In this document: in pieces, positions 18,793 through 21,818 of the stretch
Numbering within the stretch: position 1 is the stretch's first letter
Layout: the number at the start of each line of letters is the position of its first letter
Assembly (NCBI GenBank): GCA_029243845.1
Contig: JAQWRF010000218.1
Span: 1-21,818 of the forward strand
Length of the DNA stretch: 21,818 nucleotides
Reading direction: 5' to 3'
From: Planctomycetota bacterium
GTDB taxonomy: Bacteria > Planctomycetota > UBA1135
The notes under the pieces: generated by a model
The model's input: only the letters and a program-made list of their open reading frames with translations
Told to the model about the DNA's origin: nothing
Databases searched by the model: none
Program-made: the position numbers and the translations under genes

Positions 18793-19232
18793 TGGCAACC
18801 ATGGCATCGGCGCACCCTAATTTTGTTGCAATTGACTGGAACGGCACCGTCGTTCCTTTTTTTGGCTTACCAGCTTTTGCTGGCGCTGCCGAAGCAGTGG
18901 CAAAATTGCGCGCGCAAAATATTCCGGTTATCGTTGTCAGTCGCGCATCTAAAGCTGAGATTAGCGCCGACGTCGCGCGTTGCGGCATCGAATTCGATGC
19001 CGTCTATGGTTGTAGCGCGAAAATGCCCGTGCTTTCAGACCTACGTATGCAGTTTGGCAGGGGGGTTTATATCGGCGATATCCCTTCTGATCAACGTGAC
19101 GCGATAGGCGCCGACCTCTATTTTATTCAGGCCTTGGTCGACTCAAATACCCGGCCAATCCCCGGGGTTGGCTCGGTAATTAAGTCTTTCGACGAACTTG
19201 ATGCAGTTTTGCTTGCCATGTTTGGCGGCTAA
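18792..19232 (+). CDS. Small HAD-superfamily protein
   Basis: The 146-residue protein has the haloacid dehalogenase motifs: motif I DWNGT (15-19, nucleophile Asp15), motif II Ser50 in VIVVSRAS, motif III Lys78 and motif IV GDIPSD (95-100). There is almost no cap domain, so it would accept accessible substrates such as phosphoproteins or small sugar phosphates. The Asp+2 residue, normally the general acid Asp, is Asn17; DWNGT is known from other HAD proteins but may change activity. The start may be ATG 18792 or ATG 18801 (MASAHPN), which fits the -10-like TAATCT better. It is 37 nt upstream of the rpoZ-like gene and 13 bp from the divergent peptidase gene. Confidence 0.82.
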   Translation: MATMASAHPNFVAIDWNGTVVPFFGLPAFAGAAEAVAKLRAQNIPVIVVSRASKAEISADVARCGIEFDAVYGCSAKMPVLSDLRMQFGRGVYIGDIPSDQRDAIGADLYFIQALVDSNTRPIPGVGSVIKSFDELDAVLLAMFGG

Positions 19233-19241
19233 CGATAGAAT
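19213..19241 (+). promoter_or_regulatory. Promoter of the rpoZ-like gene
   Basis: TTGCCA (19213-19218), a 17-nt spacer and TAGAAT (19236-19241) overlap the end of the HAD gene. The start would be near 19248, giving a 22-nt leader that contains the GAGG ribosome site. Confidence 0.55.
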
Positions 19242-19256
19242 TCCTGTCCCTCTAAC

Positions 19257-19260
19257 GAGG
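19257..19260 (+). promoter_or_regulatory. Shine-Dalgarno site of the rpoZ-like gene
   Basis: GAGG lies 9 nt before ATG 19270 and is complementary to the 16S 3' end (CCTCC). It is one of the few clear Shine-Dalgarno sites in the window and decides the start over the upstream ATG at 19198, which lies inside the HAD gene. Confidence 0.6.
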
Positions 19261-19269
19261 CTTTCTATT

Positions 19270-19494
19270 ATGGAAAACACTCTTCCTCAACGTCTACAAG
19301 AATACGTCAATGGTTCTTTCGAACGCACTGTTTTAATACAGAAGCGTATTCGTCAGTTAGTCCGCGGCGACGCTCCGTTATTTGATGCCGAATTGGCTCG
19401 TATCGAAAACCCAATCGAAATCGCATTAGTCGAAATCGAGCGTGGGTTGATTGAACTTGTAGTAGACGAAGTCGAAGAAAAGCCGACGCTATAG
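19270..19494 (+). CDS. rpoZ: RNA polymerase omega subunit-like protein
   Basis: This 74-residue protein aligns along its length with omega: GSFERTVLIQKRIRQLVRGD (15-34) matches the E. coli [21 protein letters not shown] region, then APLFDAE, a variable loop, and NPIEIALVEIERGLIE (47-62) matches TTVIALREIEEGLIN. Omega folds onto the beta-prime subunit and helps RNA polymerase assembly. The Arg/Lys-Arg-x-RQL core and the ALxEIxxGLI helix are the best evidence; the N-terminus differs from proteobacterial omega (MARVTV). It has its own promoter and a Shine-Dalgarno site. Its stop adjoins the stop of the convergent DUF2325 gene, overlapping it by 6 nt. gmk, a common neighbour, is absent. Confidence 0.75.
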   Translation: MENTLPQRLQEYVNGSFERTVLIQKRIRQLVRGDAPLFDAELARIENPIEIALVEIERGLIELVVDEVEEKPTL

Positions 19495-20697
19495 TCGCGC
19501 TAGTAATTGGCGCAAGCATTCTTGCATGGTCTCGCGCAAATTAGTGAAGCCTTGATAGTGACATGTGATGCACGGTTTTTGTCCGGCATCATTACAGGCC
19601 ATCCGCGCGTTCTTGGTGAAGGTTGTGCGATTCCAATGTAAAATGATAAGCGCATCGTATTTGTCCTTCATGTCGGCACGCAATTTGTGTATTTCTTTGT
19701 GCCACGAAACATATTCAGCAGGGCGCCAGTCGGCTTGAAAACCTAGAATGTCGGCATATTCTTGCAGTTTAGGTTGATGCTTGAGCTGTGGTTCGCCGCC
19801 ACCGACTACCAGCACTTTAAAAGTTGCCTGAGCGTTTTCTATTTGTTCGCGTAAATCGTTTTCGACTGCCAACAGTGGCCGCTCGTGAAAGTTTGCAACT
19901 TGCTCTTCTGGTAAATTATCGAAACGGTCGCGGTCTTCGAGTACGCCGCGCAAGTCTTCGCGTTCGAAAGTCAGCCATTCGACTTTTTTCTCGGCCAGGT
20001 GTTGCGTCTGTTGCGATTCTTCGAGCAACTGCTGTAGCTTTTGTTCGCGATCACTGCTTGATGCGGTCGATGATAAATCTTTCTTTAGCTCACTGGCTCG
20101 GCGCTGCAATCTAAGACACTCGGCCTGCGCCGCAGCCAAATCTTCTTTCAACTCAGTCTTACGCACGTGTTCAACATGTAGATGCTTTTCGTTGCCGGCC
20201 AATTTCTTGCGGCAGTCGGCAAGTTGCTGCTTCAAGACTTTGATTTTAGCCTGCAAGCGTTCCTCGGCACTTTGCTTTGGGGCAGCCGCCTTCTTCTTTG
20301 GCGTAGCTGGCTTTCGCGAGGCGGCTGGCTCGAGATCGTTAACGAATTCAGCAAGCGAGTCAACCGCTTGCTGCCAATCCTCTTTGTTGGCGCTAGTCAT
20401 TAGATTGCAGCATTCGAACAGTTGTTTGTCGGTGCCGGCAGTTAACTGCGCAATCTTAACGAGTAGCTGTTCGGCGGTGGCGCGCCGCAATTTAGGATGA
20501 GTGCCTAAAACGTGAGCGATACGTTGCCCTGGCTTGACCACGCCAGGTTTATTGAAGCCAGACGAGTCGCTTAGCTCCTTCAGCTGTTGCTTGTTCAGCA
20601 TTGCACGCAAAAAAGCGGTGCTTAATGGTATATTGTTACTTAACAACAGCAGCGCGGATTCTAGGTGTTCGCGCAATTCTTGCTGTGGTTCTGACAT
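19489..20697 (-). CDS. Coiled-coil protein with C-terminal DUF2325 domain
   Basis: I know no function for this 402-residue protein. Three regions are visible. Residues 1-125 are a helical domain with paired Cys97-Cys98. Residues 126-142 are a basic K/P/A linker, followed by a long charged coiled coil at about 145-260. The C-terminal 110 residues (294-402) match DUF2325: KVLVVGGGEPQLKH (294-307) as a Rossmann-like first strand and loop, DALIILHWNRTTF (348-360), and PCITCHYQGF (375-384) with Cys376-x-x-Cys379-His380. The domain looks like a small alpha/beta sensor or binding unit. There is no signal peptide, so it should be cytosolic. It converges on rpoZ with a 6-nt overlap and is divergent from the sulfatase-like gene across 45 bp. 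TAACCT lies 6 nt before the ATG. Confidence 0.72.
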   Translation of the reverse strand: MSEPQQELREHLESALLLLSNNIPLSTAFLRAMLNKQQLKELSDSSGFNKPGVVKPGQRIAHVLGTHPKLRRATAEQLLVKIAQLTAGTDKQLFECCNLMTSANKEDWQQAVDSLAEFVNDLEPAASRKPATPKKKAAAPKQSAEERLQAKIKVLKQQLADCRKKLAGNEKHLHVEHVRKTELKEDLAAAQAECLRLQRRASELKKDLSSTASSSDREQKLQQLLEESQQTQHLAEKKVEWLTFEREDLRGVLEDRDRFDNLPEEQVANFHERPLLAVENDLREQIENAQATFKVLVVGGGEPQLKHQPKLQEYADILGFQADWRPAEYVSWHKEIHKLRADMKDKYDALIILHWNRTTFTKNARMACNDAGQKPCITCHYQGFTNLRETMQECLRQLLARL

Positions 20698-20703
20698 GCC
20701 GAA

Positions 20704-20709
20704 AGGTTA
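20704..20709 (-). promoter_or_regulatory. -10-like element before the DUF2325 gene
   Basis: TAACCT on the minus strand ends 6 nt before the ATG, fitting the TANNNT pattern of the other likely leaderless genes, but it matches the consensus poorly outside T1, A2 and T6. Confidence 0.25.
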
Positions 20710-20742
20710 CCATATCAACAACCCCATCTTGAATCTACTTCG

Positions 20743-21818
20743 ATGAATTTCCGTAATCTCTGTTTGCTAGTCGTGCTGTGTCTTGCCGCGTCATGTGCCA
20801 AGCCGCAACAGCCGAATGTAGTGTTAGTGATTGTCGATACTTTGCGTAGCGATCACTTGCCTGGTTACGGCTATCAACGCCATGCAACCACACCGTTCTT
20901 GTCCGAATTGGAAGGGCGCGGTGAACTGCAAGTCCTAGACGGTTTGCTGGCAAGCAGTTCATGGACTAAACCTTCAGTCGCCACGATATTCACCGGCTTG
21001 ACTCCTGCCGAGCATGGCGTGATGCGCTTAGTGGGGCCGGGCAGCAAGCTGCAGCATAGCGATACCTTGGCGCAACAATTTACTGATGCCGGATACGCTA
21101 CCGCCTGCGTGCAATCCAACTTTTTATTAACGCGGGCCATGCAATCAGGATACGAGCAGGGCTTCGATGCATACTATGATGCCATTGGCGCCAAGAAAGA
21201 TCCGCATCGTGGGTCTACTGCCGCCGCAGTGGTGGCGACAGGTCAAAAGTGGCTAAGCACTCTTGATGAAGATCAGCCATGGTTCTTGGTCTTGCATTTC
21301 TTTGACCCGCATGCTTCGTTCGAAGATCACGAAAACGTCGATTGGGCAGATGAGAATTATGACGGTTGGGTAACAGGCGGAGTTTCTACGGACGACTTGC
21401 GCGAGCACGAAGCCAATTGCACCGCAGCAGATATTGCCGAACTAGGCGCCTACTACGACGAAGAAATTTTAGCAGTCGATAATAGCCTGCGCGATTTCAC
21501 TGACGCTCTTGCCACTTGGGATAATACCGTCTTGTTGCTTACTGCTGACCATGGCGAAGAACTTGGCGAACGCGGTCATATCGGCCATACGCAAACGTTA
21601 ATGGGCGAGCTAGTGGATGTACCGCTGATGGTGCGCGTGCCTGAAAAATACGCTGGTCAGTGGCAGTTGCCACCATCGACTCATGGTGGCTATGCGATGA
21701 CGCAAATTTATCCGGCATTGCTGAATGTGTGTGGCATCGATTTCGACTCATCCCGCAGCTTGCAAGCTCCAGATGTGTTGCAGACTCAAGTCGATTTCGC
21801 GCCAGTGCGGCGTGAGCA
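20743..21818 (+). CDS. Sulfatase/alkaline phosphatase superfamily lipoprotein, 3' end outside window
   Basis: The frame from ATG 20743 is open to the right edge (358 codons). Residues 1-18 (MNFRNLCLLVVLCLAASC) are a lipoprotein signal with lipid-bound Cys18. The body follows the sulfatase fold: PNVVLVIVDTLRSDHLPGYGY (24-44; metal ligand Asp32), SSWTKPSVATIFTGLTP (72-88), FFDPHASF with its conserved His, then TADHGEELGERGHIGH (267-282; Asp269, His270, His282) and ELVDVPLMVRVP. Where classical sulfatases have C-x-P-S-R, this has T75-K-P-S-V, so formylglycine cannot form; Thr would be the nucleophile, as in phosphodiesterases and phosphotransferases of the superfamily. The substrate is unknown. 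It is divergent from the DUF2325 gene, 45 bp away. Confidence 0.88.
   Translation, partial: MNFRNLCLLVVLCLAASCAKPQQPNVVLVIVDTLRSDHLPGYGYQRHATTPFLSELEGRGELQVLDGLLASSSWTKPSVATIFTGLTPAEHGVMRLVGPGSKLQHSDTLAQQFTDAGYATACVQSNFLLTRAMQSGYEQGFDAYYDAIGAKKDPHRGSTAAAVVATGQKWLSTLDEDQPWFLVLHFFDPHASFEDHENVDWADENYDGWVTGGVSTDDLREHEANCTAADIAELGAYYDEEILAVDNSLRDFTDALATWDNTVLLLTADHGEELGERGHIGHTQTLMGELVDVPLMVRVPEKYAGQWQLPPSTHGGYAMTQIYPALLNVCGIDFDSSRSLQAPDVLQTQVDFAPVRRE

Noticed and set aside
19198..19269. Longer start for the omega-like protein
   Set aside because: It overlaps the HAD gene and has no ribosome site; GAGG 9 nt before 19270 supports the shorter form.

Overview
The window looks like chromosomal backbone from a deep-branching member of the Planctomycetota. 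The 16S gene carries planctomycete-type stretches, such as GGCTCACACAAGCGGTGG near E. coli position 910 and a GTGGATTAGGCATGCAAG 5' region, but it has the ordinary EUB338-I site (ACTCCTACGGGAGGC) rather than the variant found in many Planctomycetota. The lineage below phylum is inference. The envelope is Gram-negative in type: an L,D-transpeptidase, predicted lipoproteins, a beta-barrel outer-membrane protein and SecDF are encoded. I see no transposase, integrase, CRISPR array or phage gene.

Layout. Positions 1-914 hold the last 40 codons of an L,D-transpeptidase and an exported EEP-family hydrolase. Positions 915-6641 are one complete rRNA operon in the order 16S, tRNA-Ile(GAU), tRNA-Ala(UGC), 23S, 5S. 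It has two tandem promoters with the same core, a boxA-like element in the leader and again before 23S, long processing stems around 16S and 23S, an extra inverted repeat around the tRNA pair, and a strong terminator. Positions 6741-7860 carry doxX and lexA on the minus strand. lexA is divergent from nadB, which overlaps hflX (7952-10944, plus). A LysM membrane protein (10910-11434, minus) converges on hflX. The trmD-rplS-secDF operon (15143 to 11524, minus) ends in a strong hairpin terminator. On the plus strand follow ribE (riboflavin synthase) and a beta-barrel protein, which converges on an M28B peptidase of the glutamate carboxypeptidase II type. Divergent from the peptidase is a small HAD phosphatase followed by an omega-like RNA polymerase subunit (rpoZ). 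A coiled-coil/DUF2325 protein converges on rpoZ. A lipoprotein of the sulfatase/alkaline phosphatase superfamily runs off the right edge.

Most genes are housekeeping: translation (rRNA, tRNA, trmD, rplS, hflX), transcription (rpoZ), protein export (secDF), cofactors (nadB for NAD, ribE for flavins) and DNA damage control (lexA).

The least ordinary signals are these. (1) Several genes have a TANNNT -10-like hexamer only 6-8 nt before the start codon and no Shine-Dalgarno sequence, which suggests leaderless transcription; rpoZ, with a spaced promoter and a GAGG ribosome site, is the contrast. (2) The lexA/nadB intergenic region carries an inverted TGTTAGGG pair plus a third half-site. (3) The rrn spacer architecture is unusually rich in repeats. 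(4) The DUF2325 coiled-coil protein has no assigned function. (5) The sulfatase-like lipoprotein has Thr where classical sulfatases have Cys. I found no clear multi-gene defence or mobile system.
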